This document shows positions 45,357 through 57,012 of a DNA stretch of 64,000 bases, one piece after another. Origin of the DNA: Lycorma delicatula (taxonomy: Eukaryota; Arthropoda; Insecta; Hemiptera; Fulgoridae); contig NC_134465.1 in assembly GCF_047948215.1 (NCBI RefSeq), forward strand, positions 18,558,022 through 18,622,021, given 5' to 3'. The position numbers and the translations under genes were made by a program. The notes under the pieces are model-generated. The model was given only the letters and a program-made list of their open reading frames with translations, ran no database searches and had not been told where the DNA came from. How positions within the stretch are numbered: the stretch's first letter is position 1; each line of letters opens with the position of its first letter.

Positions 45357-45575
45357 ACCCCCTTTCTTTCTTTTTCCTGTTTTTTATCCTCCGGTAATTA
45401 CCTTTGAGATAATACTTCAGAGGATGAATGAGGGTGATATGTGTGAGTGTAAATAAAATGTAGTCTTGTACAGTCTCAGTTCGATCGTTCCTGAGATGAG
45501 TGGTTAATTGAAACCCAATCACCAAAGAACACCGGTATCCACGATCTACTATTCAAATCCGAGTAAAAATAACGA
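45357..45575 (-). mobile_element. SINE-B copy, head truncated
   Basis: It runs from CTTTCTTTTTCCTGTTTTTT and GAGATAATACTTCAGAGGAT through ACCGGTATCCACGATCTACT, ending at AAAAATAACGATTTGACC. The tRNA-like head is missing. Confidence 0.88.
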
Positions 45576-46856
45576 TTTGACCCCCTGGCGAAAGAATATT
45601 TTCGCCAGTTCCCCCCTGAATTTTTTTTTATCAATACACGGTTTACGGCAAGCCAAAGCCACCGAAAAATGCAGGTGATATTCGGCTAGACAGGTGAAAT
45701 TTTCATTCTTTTCATGCCAGGAAACGAGAATGAACGGTGAATCTAACAACTTAAATCAGATCTAAGGTCCTTTTGAATCACGTGGTATAATCCGTCATAG
45801 TAATACTAAAAACAGAGACAGGTACCTCGCATATTCTATCGACTTACCTCTTTGAAACGAAATATATTAATATTAAACAAAAAAAGGAAGTTTTATCCGT
45901 AAATAACTTTCAAATTAAAAATAACAATAAAATTTTACGAAATAACGACAGACATTTAACATTTTTAAACAAACATCAATAACAAAATGCAAAATGCTAT
46001 TCGTTATTTTGTCATGTTATCTCAAGAACCGCTGATGAAAGGGTAATAAACCGCTTGCTAATAAACCGTTTTTAAAAGTTGAAACTTTAAGAGAAATTAA
46101 AACCGCTTCCCCTTCCCCAAATAAAAAACAGAATTTACTAGAAAATTCAACTTTTTTTGGCTTTATAAATAAAATGCGTACAAAATGTTAGGAAAATCTC
46201 TGGAAAACTGAACCGCAGGCGTAATTACAAACACAGATGAGTTTTTTTTTTTACTACCGGATAATATTGATCTGGAACTAAATTCCATAAAAATCAGTTC
46301 AAAACATTTTTTCGAACGAATACTAAAAGTACAGCATGAGCAGGAAAGTAGTACTCAATCAAAATTAAATTTACAGTAATAAAATATCACATGATGTATC
46401 ACCTTTAGCAAAAAATTGCAAATTTTTATATCATACTTTTATTTCATTTGATATTATTTTTATTTCATTCTTCTTCATAAGATACACCGACAAAAGTTTT
46501 ACGTAAACTCTCTTTTAAAGAATGGATTTCTATTTACTTTCTTTTGAATATTTAGTCTTCGTTAAATAAATGCAATATGAATACTCACAAAATTAAATTT
46601 TATCAACGCATTAAATTTGACGAGATGAAAATAAATGTTAAATTAATAAAACAGCATATATATATATATATATATATATATGATTGAAAATATACTCACA
46701 AATTTCAGATATAGATGTAATAATTTTTAAATTTAATAATAATCTTCACAAAAAACTTGAAACACATACAAGAAAAAAAAATATTAACTCAAAAACAGAA
46801 AAAATAAAAACAAAGAATATATTTTATTTCAATTCAACAAATATGAAATTTAAAAA
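45576..46856. other. AT-rich sequence, no gene seen
   Basis: Contains an (AT)n run at about 46,656-46,681; no recognised repeat or gene. Confidence 0.4.
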
Positions 46857-48060
46857 AAAATCTGATGTGGACACCATATGACTTCCTTGTAGATTTGCCT
46901 ATTAATTTAGATATACACATTTTTTGCTGCACTTTTTTGTTTAAACTTATTTCATTTGAAAGTGAGATAAGATCCTCCAATTTGTTAATAAGCAGGTCTC
47001 CGTGGTGAGAGTGGTAGCGTCTCGGCCTTTCATACGGAGGTCCCGGGTTCGAATCCCGGTCAGGCATGGCATTTTCATTTTCACACACACTACAAATCAT
47101 TCATCTCATCGTAAGAAGCAATACCTAAAGATGGTCCCAGAAGTTAATAAAAAAAATGTCTTTAATTAAGTGGACAGTTACAATAATTGCATTGTGGTAG
47201 AAACAACATGCATAACATTATTTTGTGGTGTCCGTATCAGCATTTTGTATTGATTTATGTATTAATTTTGTTACGTGTTTTTCAAGTAGTTATTAGTGAA
47301 AGTGAGAACGTGTCGGATCCGTAACCATAGACAAATCGGTTCGAATACGACTTCATATAAAAATATTATTTTTTAACTTTACTTTTCTTAATTTAAATAC
47401 ATTGATTTATTAATTTACTACTCTGTAAAAATTTTGAATTAAAATGAAAAGTACATTTGATTTTCTACATATATATATATATATTTTGTTATTGAATTAT
47501 TATTTATTGTAATATTTTTTTTTTACAATCAGAGGTAAATAATTTTAATAAATCAATATATTTAATTTAAAAAAAAGTTAACAAAAATATATGTACATGA
47601 AGCCGGATTCGGACCGATCTTCCTTCCCGCTGTAAGATCCAAATATTTCGTTAATTAAAATTTCATTTGGCTACAACTTTGGAACCAGTGAAAATAAATA
47701 CTACTTATGATTATCGTTGAGAAGCTCGCAATGACGGCTTATTACTCCAGTTAAGAAAAAGTCCAAAACCCAATTTTTTTTTTGGATTTTGGGTTTTTTT
47801 AGACACTTTTGCTTCAGTCGATTGCAATCAAAAGGCGAGGTGCACACCAAGTTGTTACAACAATCCTAAATCAAAAATTTCAACATCCTACGGCTAATCG
47901 TTTTTGACTTATGCGAGATACATACGTGCGTACAGACGTCACGCCGAAACTAGTAAAAATGGACTCGGCGATAGTTAAAATGGATATATTCGCAGAAATC
48001 TGAAAACCGAAATTTTTCGCGATCACAATACTTCCTTTACTTCTTACAAGGAAGTAAAAA
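46857..48060 (+). repeat. RF-1 repeat copy, interrupted
   Basis: The left end TCTGATGTGGACACCATATG then ACTTCCTTGTAG, and the right end CTTCCTTTACTTC followed by TTACAAGGAAGT, bracket the copy. It is longer than the 0.73-kb unit because a SINE-A (46,990-47,155) and about 320 bp of unrelated AT-rich DNA lie in the left half. The inner blocks (CGGATTCGGACCGATCTTCC, TGGAACCAGTGAAAATAAAT, GCCGAAACTAGTAAAAATGG) follow in the family order. Confidence 0.82.
46990..47155 (+). mobile_element. SINE-A copy nested in RF-1
   Basis: The A-box side GAGAGTGGTAGCGTCTCGGC and B box GGGTTCGAATCCCGGTCAGG are intact, and the body GGCATTTTCATTTTCACACA has a small duplication. It ends AGTTAATAAAAAAAATG. GTTAATAA occurs at both edges, but the flank is too simple to prove a target duplication. 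Confidence 0.9.
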
Positions 48061-48761
48061 TTATCAAATAAAGATGAGTGTAATGCATTTACCAGAAAGA
48101 TCACTGACAGAAGACACGACAACAAAATTTAAGAAATAAGGAAAAATCTTAATTCAGAACAACAAAAGAAAGGAAGGTAAAAAGCTTAATTAAAATTTCA
48201 TATTAATCTGCGTATGAAATTAATTTTTTTTATTTTGCTGCAACAAAATAAAAAATTATTTTTAACATGAAAAAAGGTATCACCGTAGCTACATCTAGAA
48301 AATTTCTTCTTTTCTCGAAAATGCTAAATATAAAACTAAACCTACTGATGTTCAGGCAGTTATAAATTGATTTGTAAAGACAACAATTGAAATTTTGAAT
48401 ATAAAGGAGAAACTAAAAGAAAGATTGAAACTAGAATAAATGAGAATTTGACTAATTAGAAATACTTAAGACCAGAGAAATTGGCTATAGTCCCTGCCCA
48501 CAAATTAGTTTATAAACGACAAAAAATTTACTAGAAACGATATTTTAAAAATATTTTCAAACGATTGTTAGATAATTGGGAAACTAATTTTATCAGTAAT
48601 GATGCAAAATCATAATTTTAGAAGAAAAAGGATATCGATATCCAATAACTTTATTTAATTTTAAATTTAATAGCAATCCTTTAACGATAAATATTTTCAA
48701 AAGAACATTGTTAATCCCTCCATTAATTTTCTTCATATGAAGAGATATTTCTTTCATCGGT
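48061..48761. other. No gene seen
   Basis: AT-rich and unclassified. Confidence 0.35.
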
Positions 48762-49094
48762 ATAAGTTTAAGGCTATCTTTTTCGTTTTTCTGTTTAGCC
48801 TCCGGAACCGCCGTAAGATATTACTTCACAGGATGAATGAGGATGATTTGCACGAGTGTAAATGAAGTGTTAGTCTTGCACAGTCTCAGGTTGACCGATT
48901 CTGAGATGTGTAGTTAATTGAAACCCAGCCACCAAAGAACACAAGTATCCACGATATAGTTTTCAAATCCGTATAAAAGTAACTGCCTTTACTGGAATTT
49001 CAATCTTACAACTCTCGACTTCGAAATCAGCTGATTTTCGAAGACGCGTTCACCACTAGACCGACCCGGTGGGATAAAGGTTAAGGCTATCTTT
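48762..49094 (-). mobile_element. SINE-B copy with target-site duplication
   Basis: A full reverse-strand copy from TTTTCTGTTTAGCCTCCGG to CACTAGACCGACCCGGTGGG. The flanks ATAAGTTTAAGGCTATCTTT (48,762-48,781) and ATAAAGG then TTAAGGCTATCTTT (49,074-49,094) are a target duplication of about 20 bp with one indel and small changes. Confidence 0.93.
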
Positions 49095-49223
49095 AATAGA
49101 TTAAGTTTACCGATGAAAAATAATAAGAAATCTGCATTAAACATTACAATTACAAAGATAATAAACAACACAAAAAAAAATGGAATTGACCTAGGAGTTA
49201 AAAATGGAAAATTATTGTATATA

Positions 49224-50252
49224 ACTAGCATCCCCTTCGTGGCTTCGCCCGCGCTATATGGATACTAGCATTTCCGACTGTGGTCAGGGGATGTATATCC
49301 GGTCAGGGCTCGCTTCACTCGCCTTTCCCGTCTAACCAAAGAGCACTGATCCTAGGATCACTCTTCATTAAACACGTGCTTGTGACAATAATGAAAAATA
49401 AAAATTAAAACCTATAAATATATAAACCTATCAATATATAAAAACCACTTATTGTAATTTCTTCAGAGCAACAGTTTCATCAGTACAAGACCCATTAATT
49501 GGCTTTTAGATTTCCCTACGCGGTTCCGCTCGAGAAATACGTAATCAGAATTGCAAATATAAATTACAATCATAATATTACCAAATCACATAAATATTGA
49601 TTGAATAGCGGTCATATAAAACGGTAAAAATATAAAAGACAATAAACTTTTTTTTACTCCTTAAAAATACTAAAATTAAAAAAAAACAGGAAATGAATAT
49701 TAGATATTTATCACAAGAGTATTTGCAAGCAGCGCAAATAGAGTTAAACCTTGTTTAGTTCAGTTGGAATATTTGGAAACATTTGTCGAAATTTTTTTTA
49801 CCTTTCTTCACCGTTCAAGGTTGAATTTAAAAAAAATCTAGAAACTTATTTCATGATATTCACATGAAGATTACACACACCAAAAATCATCTTTGTATCT
49901 TTATTTGTTAACGAAAGATTAAAAAAATCGTCAATTCAAAAAATAATAACATTTAATTTTACCTCGTTTTAAACCCCGGAATTTCTAAAAATCTAAAAAT
50001 GGGTTTTTATATTTCTACATGAAGATACACCCACAAAAAATCACGTTGATATCTTCATTTGTTACCGAGAAGTAAAAAAATATTAGTAAATTTTATTGTT
50101 ACTCCAATTTAAATAATTTCAAAAAATATTTTTTAGTGTGCACTTGAACCATAAGACGAATGTGTAAAAAAATTGTCATCAGTTTGAATTCAATTTTTTT
50201 TACTGGGCGTTAATTTATAGCAGTCAATCAGAACAACTTTTATAAATATAGA
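49224..50252 (-). mobile_element. Helitron-like non-autonomous element, family 2
   Basis: Read on the reverse strand, the element starts TCTATATTTATAAAAGTTGT then TCTGATTGACTG, a Helitron-type 5' end with TC. It finishes GCGGGCGAAGCCACGAAGG then GGATGCTAG before a T, consistent with a CTRR 3' terminus with a short GC stem. The interior is shared with 36.1-37.1 kb. No Rep/helicase coding is present. The boundaries are inferred from terminal signals rather than from an empty site. Confidence 0.7.
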
Positions 50253-50326
50253 TCTCCTTATTTTAATTTATTTGGTAAAATTTGCCGTATTCTAGAAAAA
50301 ATATTAGCTATTTATTTATTTATGTA

Positions 50327-50400
50327 ATTACAGGGAGGTTTTTTTTACGTTAAACCCTTACTGGAAATCGAACCCAGGACCAACTGAATGAAATGCTGGC
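50327..50400 (-). mobile_element. tRNA-like SINE head fragment
   Basis: On the reverse strand TAATGGCCAGCATTTCATTC is followed by GGTCCTGGGTTCGATTTCCA, an A/B-box-like layout. It is not SINE-A or SINE-B. It has no full cloverleaf, so it is more likely a third SINE type or a worn tRNA pseudogene. Confidence 0.45.
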
Positions 50401-51064
50401 CATTACATCATCAATATAATAACTAACAATTAATGGATTTAGTCATTAAACCGGGAGGAAAGAAAAGACAACCGTAATTTGCGGTATAGGTATAGAAAGA
50501 TAAATAATAAAGTAATTCAAAACAATAATATTTTGAGATAAAAAAATTACGTTTTCGATATTTTTAGAATATTTTCATTTTAACAACGTTTTATTAAAAA
50601 AAGACAAAAGACGTACTAAAATAAGATTCAAGTTCAATTAAGAATATCGCTCTAACATAAATTTAACATTTTTTTTTCTTCTACATTTTACGAATAATTT
50701 TAAAAGCTAATTTTTTTAAAGTTAATATTCATAACGAAATAATTAACTAAAAAATGAAATAAATTCCAAATTAATCTATTTTTTGTTTGAAGATTAATTT
50801 TTATAACAGTTTAAAGTCGTCAAATTTAATATATATATATTTTAAAAACTTTTGACAGCTCACATAACATTTTTTTTCTTTAAATTAAATTCAAAACTTT
50901 ATATAAACTTTGCCGTAATGAAAGTTTTTGTTGCACAATTGCATTTAGTTACGCAAGTGAAAGATCATAAAAGAAAATGAAAGAGTAAGAACGGTAGAAT
51001 ATAAGTAAAGTAGAGAACGAGGAAGTAAAAGAGAAAAACTTCTAGATTTTTCTACCGCATACAA
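50401..51064. other. AT-rich sequence, no gene seen
   Basis: Nothing recognised. Confidence 0.4.
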
Positions 51065-51550
51065 AAAAAATAAAATCCCTTTCGGCACGCCGGAAGGCGG
51101 AGATAGATTTCACCGGTGCTAAGTAGGAGATAAAAACAAATTCCACCTTAAAGGTAAGAAAACCTTCAAATTTACTCAATACGAAACGGTTGCATGTGAA
51201 AAAACGTTTCTCACGGTTAGCGTACAAGCCCCATCTGCTTACAATTCCAGCAACATTTTGGTCATCTCTTACCGTAAGGGTTGGTCATATAAGTTGGAGG
51301 TGTGCGGGGATCCAGAGTCCCGTGCTTCATCAAAACGCGGACGAGCTCCGCAGGAGGCCGCTTGTCACCCCCTTACACAACAGTCAGTTTTCTTCACCTC
51401 AGACATTGAAGGTCTTTTCTTTCGATCTAATTTCATATGAGTCTTCCTTGGCTGCCTGTCATTCCCTGTATTCCTCCTCCCTAACTTTCAGAATGCCGGA
51501 TGCCAATTTGGATACTGCCTCGGTCATTTAGTGCCTGTCTGTAGTGTCTT
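51065..51550 (+). repeat. RF-4 repeat, copy 1
   Basis: The first ~225 bp (to about 51,290) match the reverse complement of 55,080-55,305. Shared words are CACGCCGGAAGGC, GTAGATTTCACCGG-like, CTCAATACGA, CAACGGTTGCA-like, TTACAATTCCAGCAAC and TACCGTAAGGGTTGGTCATA. Downstream is a GC-richer part whose reverse strand reads TEAVSKLASGILKVREEEYR before a stop, an amphipathic-looking stretch of unknown origin. The forward frame at 51,190-51,531 is probably a shadow. Possibly a retroelement piece. Confidence 0.65.
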
Positions 51551-51904
51551 AATATGTCTATAGTTAATTCGGATGTGAGTATTGTGCATTATCTACTCGA
51601 CTTTCAAATTGTCAAACTTTTCTTTTTTTTCATCGGCTCATAATTTTTTTATTCTATCTATTATACCTCATTTTACTTTCTGTTGTTCTAGGGAGGTTAA
51701 GTGTCATTTATAATCGCTAATTGTGCGTGTTTGGTAAAAAGGTTTTTATTATACTATTGTGTAAATTTTGAGGAGTTTCGCTGCGTACGTCTAAATATGT
51801 GATCCAAATTTACTAAAGGTTTATATATATATATATCCAAACGATTGTAAATAAGCTTTGAAACAATAAAAAAAATAATTTTATATCCAGCTTTTATACG
51901 GATT
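51551..51904. other. No gene seen
   Basis: AT-rich; nothing recognised. Confidence 0.35.
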
Positions 51905-52045
51905 GGAATGTTAGGCAGTGGATACCGGTGTAATTTGTTGGTTGGGGTTCAATTAAGCAAACGTCTCAGGAACGGTCAGCCTGTGTCGGTACAAGACTAC
52001 ACCACATTTACATGTCATATATATCATCCTCACCTCATCGGGCTG
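51905..52045 (+). mobile_element. SINE-B copy, fragment
   Basis: It shows the body only, from GTGGATACCGGTGTAATTTG through GGTACAAGACTACACCACAT to ATATCATCCTCACCTCATCG. The tRNA-like head and the 3' end are missing. Confidence 0.8.
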
Positions 52046-52084
52046 TGGGAGCTTTGCTTATTGTTCACTATTTGAACAGATTAC

Positions 52085-52761
52085 AACGAACACATTAGAA
52101 GAAATCAGATCCGGACACCATGTGACTTCCTTGTACATATATTTAATTACATACGCACATTTTTTTTTTTTAAATGAAAAGTACATAAAATTTTATTTCA
52201 GTAATAACTTCTGATATTTTTCATTTTTTTTTTTTTTTTTTTTTATTGTTATTAAATTATTATTTATGGTGAGTAAAGAATTTTTTACAATCAGAGCTTA
52301 ATAATCGTATTAAAATGTCAATAAATTTAAAGTAAAGAAATTAAAGAATTCGAACCGATGTTCGTTCTCCTTGTAAGATCCAAATATTCCACAATTAAAA
52401 TGTTATTTGCCGATAACTCTGGAACCAATGAAAACAAGTACCACTTACGAAATGTCGCTGAAAAGCTCTAAATGATGGCTTATTACTGCAGTTAAGAAAA
52501 AATTTTGGATTTTGTGCCTTTTTGGACACTTTTGGTCGAGTCGATTGCAATCAAAATCGGAGGTTCACAACTAGGTGTAACAGCAGTTATAAATCCAAAA
52601 TTTCCACATCCTACGGCTAATTGTTATCGAGTTACACAAGATACATAGGTACGTACAGACGTCACGCCGAAACTAGTCAAAATGGATATTTCCATTGAAA
52701 TCTAAAAACCGATATTTTTCGCGACCATAATACTTCCTTTATTTCGTACAAGGAAGTAAAA
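52085..52761 (+). repeat. RF-1 repeat, near full-length copy
   Basis: It starts GATCCGGACACCATGTGACT then TCCTTGTACA, and ends CTTTATTTCGTACAAGGAAG. The terminal word CTTCCTTGTAC is inverted as GTACAAGGAAG. Shared inner blocks include TTCGAACCGATGTTCGTTC, TGGAACCAATGAAAACAAGT and GCCGAAACTAGTCAAAATGG. A long T run (52,221-52,243) expands the left half. Confidence 0.87.
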
Positions 52762-54599
52762 ATATATATATTGAATTCGACTTTTCGATCTGGTTTTTAT
52801 CAATATTTTTCTTCGATAATTATCTCCGATAATAAACAACTTAAATAAGAATAATTTTTTAGATATTATTAACGGATAGTAAAGTTGATGTTACTAATAG
52901 ACGCATTTATCATATACTACAATTCAACTGCTCGAATATGCAAAGAATGTGGATGGTAGAAATCGAGTAAAATTTATTCGTTTAAACACAGAATAGCCGA
53001 AAAGTTTCATAAATGATGAAACTCCTGGGAATTTACCGCTGCTTCTGGGAATCAGCGGTCCAGTAAGGTATGTTTTAGACAGTACTTTGTGTTAGTTCAT
53101 AACATAAATTCTCGAACGTTCCTCCGGGTACTAATTATATATTATAGAAAAAAAGACCGTAAGAAAAGTTACCGTAGTTATTTCCTATGAAATTATTTAG
53201 TAAAATTTAACCTTAGAGAAAATAAATTGCAAAGAAAATAAAATTTTAACGAAAAAGGAATGGAGTCGTGTTAAGCTTATTATTTATTTATTTATGCAAT
53301 GAAATTTTACGCTACAACAAAGACATAAGTGGAAAATCATAATAAAAAAAATTCAATTAAAATCAAAGACACCGTAAAACATTTTATTTAATATTTATCC
53401 GATCATAGATTTTCCCGAGTTCGTATATGGGTGAGGCAAGACATCTTTTCATACGGTATTTTCACCGAGCTAATGACCAAAGCTGTTAGCGTCCGCTTTA
53501 AAAAAAAAAAGAATAATAAAATGAAAGATAAATGAATATTTTATAGTTGTCAGAACGGAGGAAGAATGTATCGCTTTAGTTCATTCACAACTAAACGCTT
53601 AACGCACGTATACATACATATTGTGAATAGATATATATGTTAAAATGAAAGACAACATTAATAGGCGTAGGAAATGAAGGAGCCCGGTTGGTATCCTGTA
53701 AAACTGCCACAGCTACCTCAATTAGACGTAGCACATTGTAACTTCATATTATTACTGTTACTATTATTCCTCCTAACATTGCTGTAGTGTGCATGCGTGA
53801 GTGCGTGCGTGAATAGAACTCTCCATGAGTCTGACTAACCCATCTATCTACTCTCCCTGTTATAACTGTTTATAACGACGACTCTGTATGAGGTAAACAG
53901 CAAGTTGAATGGTGGTAGAGACTACAAATTGCAGTAACCTTGGCTACCCTTATTTGTACAATACTCTCTTCTTCTTCCCCCTTCCACAATTAACGCTCGT
54001 TCTTCTACTGCTCGTCATCCAGCTATCCTTTCGTACTCTGCAACTCATATTCATTCTGTTGTAGTCTACAGGTGTACTAATTGCACACCTACCATGTTGA
54101 GATAACTGGTTTTGAGTAATCAACAACAACCGTTCTCCTTTATCATTACATCTCTTCTATGTTCTGTTTTAGCTATTGTTATTATCTACTTTTGTCCTTC
54201 TTCTTTTTATTATTTTATCTTTTAGCCTTTATATAATTAAATTATTACTACTTCCGTATTTATTGTTTTTGGCATTAAAATAAGAATAAAAACTAAATGT
54301 TTATTAATTTAGTTTCCTCGTTTTTCATTTATCATACGTATTATTTAATAAATATATGCCGGTCAAAGAGAAAACGGCTTCGATGTTCTGAGAAATAAAC
54401 TTTGTGAAATCTAATTTGATTTAATTATAACTTAAAAAATGAACAAAAAATTATAACATATACTAGACTGTCATCAATTCATCACGATAAATCTTACATA
54501 TTAAAAAAATCGGGCATTAAACCTATTTCCAATCCGTGTCGGAGACCTACTGCGTGGATCGGGCTGATTTTAGGTACATTTGATAAGAAAGCTACCTAT
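52762..54599. other. No gene recognised; less AT-rich patch at 53.6-54.2 kb
   Basis: From about 53,640 to 54,200 the sequence is less AT-rich and less repetitive than its surroundings, with no open frame. It matches nothing else in the window. It might be unique non-coding DNA (UTR, intron or regulatory), but nothing proves that. The rest is plain AT-rich DNA. Confidence 0.3.
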
Positions 54600-55310
54600 T
54601 GTAAGAGGTACCGTGATTTGACTTCCGGAAAATTTTCATATCTTCGCGTTTCACATCCTCCAGCCCAAAACCACCAAAAGTTTATATATATATTTCACTT
54701 TCTTATGGACGCGATAACTGTCGCAACTTTGCGCCAATCGCTTTCAAATTGTTCCTTAAAAATAACTCGTCCCAAAATCACCGTCAAGTTCGTTAACAGC
54801 CAAAATCGGAATACGGAGATGAAAATGGAAAAAAAACATATATCGCTATAACTGTCTTAATAATTAAAACATCGAATTTGTTTAAAGTTCCTACTATTAT
54901 TTGGATAAGGGCCTAAAACTTATGTAATTAAAGTTTTTTGATATCACCAACTATTGCCCCGAGGGATGGAAAAATGTGGTTCCGAAGACAAGAAATCATA
55001 CCTCCCTTAATAGGCACAGTACCGAATCGTTTTAAAGTGATCGTTAGTCCTCTAAACATTATCTATAACTTTTATCCGCAACAATTTTCGATATGACCAA
55101 CCCTTACGGCAAGGGATGACCAAAACGTTGCTGGAATTGTAAGAAAATGAGGTTTATCATACCCTAAACACGAGAAACTTTTTTTCACGTGCAACCGTTG
55201 TCGTATTGAGTATACACTAAGTTTAAGGTGGAAATATTTTTCATCCCCTACTTAACACTGGCGAAATCTACCTCTGCCTTCCGGCGTGTCGAAAGGGATT
55301 TTCTTATTCT
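54600..55310 (-). repeat. RF-4 repeat, copy 2
   Basis: The right ~225 bp pair in reverse with 51,065-51,290. The left part contains a recurring phrase, ATATGACCAACCCTTACGG near 55,092 and ATATCACCAACTATTGCCC near 54,940, each preceded by a similar AAAGT-rich stretch. Internal repeats therefore make up part of the element. No protein domain is seen. Confidence 0.6.
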
Positions 55311-55386
55311 GGTTGGAATGACCCGATCATATGTGACCAAGCATTGACGACCTTCATACGATTTTTTTGTTGTTGAATAAACCACC

Positions 55387-55565
55387 GATTTTTTTTTTTT
55401 TTTTTTTTTTTGTCTTCAGTCATTTGACTGGTTTGATGCAGCTCTCCAAGATTCCCTATCTAGTGCTAGTCGTTTCATTTCAGTATACCCTCTACATCCT
55501 ACATCCCCAACAATTTGTTTTACATACTCCAAACGTGGCCTGCCTACACAATTTTTCCCTTAAAC
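55387..55565 (-). mobile_element. LINE 3' tail with poly-A
   Basis: In reverse this is the last ~150 bp of the 14.4-kb LINE family: AAAAATTGTGTAGGCAGGCC, AAACAAATTGTTGGGGATGT, CAAACCAGTCAAATGACTGA and a tail of about 23 A. Strong 5' truncation and good similarity suggest a fairly recent insertion. A target duplication was not proven: CCACCGAT at the left side and CCACCGAAAG at the right side look alike and may be its remains. Confidence 0.9.
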
Positions 55566-56165
55566 CACCGAAAGTTCCGTAATTAAGGAATACAAAAAGG
55601 ATTACAACTTCCAGTTTCAGTTTGCTAGCAAAACGCCGTTTATCTTCCCTGTGGTTTAACGAGATATATCATGAAAAACCTAGGATTATGTAAAAAAAAA
55701 AACGAAAAAACGTTGTTCATTTGGCACTTCACGGATTAAGTAAATCAAACCCATCTCGGATGGAACCGACGAATATTGGCAATTATAAAAACTACCCGCA
55801 GGAAATGGAGAAATAATTAATTGCGCCGATTGGAAGACAGCGATACAGCTATACTAAAACCAGACAGGTTCAAATGTAATCACTAAATCGATGTATAAGA
55901 TAGATATTAGAAATTTAATACTTTATATTATTATTTAATTCGTAAGTAATTTACAAATTGATATTAGTAATTTATTAAATAAAAGTTAAATGTCCGCCTT
56001 TCAAATAAATCCGTTTTTTTTATTACTAATAAACGCATTATCTTCAAACCGAAATAAATAATTTCTCTAACGCGGAGGGATTATAATCCTTCCGCGTTTA
56101 AAAATGGAAAGAAATTCACCGTTAAAGTTTCATTTACATAAAACAAGTTAATTATAAATATTAAC
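55566..56165. other. No gene seen
   Basis: Unclassified, partly AT-rich. Confidence 0.35.
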
Positions 56166-57012
56166 CGTCATCATCATCGTTCACAAAAGGCTACGCCTTG
56201 TAGATTTAGCCACGTCACTCACATCACCGCTTATCTCTTCAATCATTAAATGAACAGAGGCCCTTCTCTTCTTTAACATTCTGGATGATAGTATCTCTCG
56301 GTCTACCTCTAGATTTTTTACCCAAAACCTTGCCCTCAAATATATTCGCCAAGAACCGGTCATGTCCTATCAATTTCGCCCTTCTTCTTCGTATAACATT
56401 TAGCAAGGGCCGCCTCTCGCTCACTTCTGCTAACACTTGATCATTTCTTTTCCCATCCACCCAGTTCTGCTAACACTTGATCATTTCTTTTCCCATCCAC
56501 CCAGCTTGTTCTTGTTATTCTTCTCCAAATCCACATTTCCATTGTTTTCAGTCTTCTTCTTTCTGCTTTCCCAAACGTCCATGTTTCACACCCATAAGTT
56601 ACAACACTCCAGACATAAGTTTTAGAGAGCTGTTTCCTTATTTGCATTATCATATGATTATCAGTCAGTATATTCTTTTTATCGTGGGAAGCTCTTTTTG
56701 CCAGCGCTATTTTTCCTTTTACTTCTGTGGCGCATTTATTATCGCTATCGCTAGTGACGGTGCTTCCCCAAATAACAAAAACTGTCAACCTTCTCTGCAA
56801 CAGTACCGTCTAATTTAATATCGACCTTTCTTTTTCCTACAATCATAATCTTTGTCTTTTCCTTATTAACTTAGTACTTTAGATAGTGTTTCTAACATAA
56901 TCTCTATTCCTCTTGCTGATTCCGCCACTAACACAATATCACCTGAAAAGCGGATACAATGTATAGATTTTCCATTAATTCTGATTCCCTCTGTTTTTTC
57001 TTTCGTTTCTAA
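56166..57012 (-). pseudogene. LINE reverse transcriptase C-terminal half
   Basis: Reverse-strand reading starts with RINGKSIHCIRFSGDIVLVA (about 56,985), polymerase motif C, in which the first Asp of 'FADD' is Gly. LGSTVTSDSDNKCATEVKG-like sequence leads to KTYVWSVVTYGCETWTFG, RRRLKTMEMWIWRRITRTSW and VDGKRNDQVLAE. The frame then breaks at an exact 40-bp tandem duplication (56,425-56,504). It resumes RPLLNVIRRRRAKLIGHDRF and NIFEGKVLGKKSRGRPRD. The order matches the usual LINE C-terminal region. Dead by the duplication, an early frame loss and the motif C change. Confidence 0.88.
56425..56504. repeat. 40-bp tandem duplication inside LINE
   Basis: Two exact, adjacent copies of a 40-bp unit (56,425-56,464 and 56,465-56,504), each beginning TTCTGCTAACACTTGATCAT and ending CCCATCCACCCAG. 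The length is not a multiple of three, so it shifts the LINE frame. Confidence 0.97.

Noticed and set aside
47030..47070. tRNA gene (GGGTTCGAATCCCGGTCAGG) here and in other SINE-A/SINE-B copies
   Set aside because: Only A/B-box-like motifs are kept. The same sequence recurs with an identical non-tRNA body, A-rich tail and target duplications, so these are SINEs.
51190..51531. A 113-codon forward frame as a host gene
   Set aside because: It begins inside the repeated RF-4 part and continues in a GC-richer stretch that is open on several frames. No domain is recognised.
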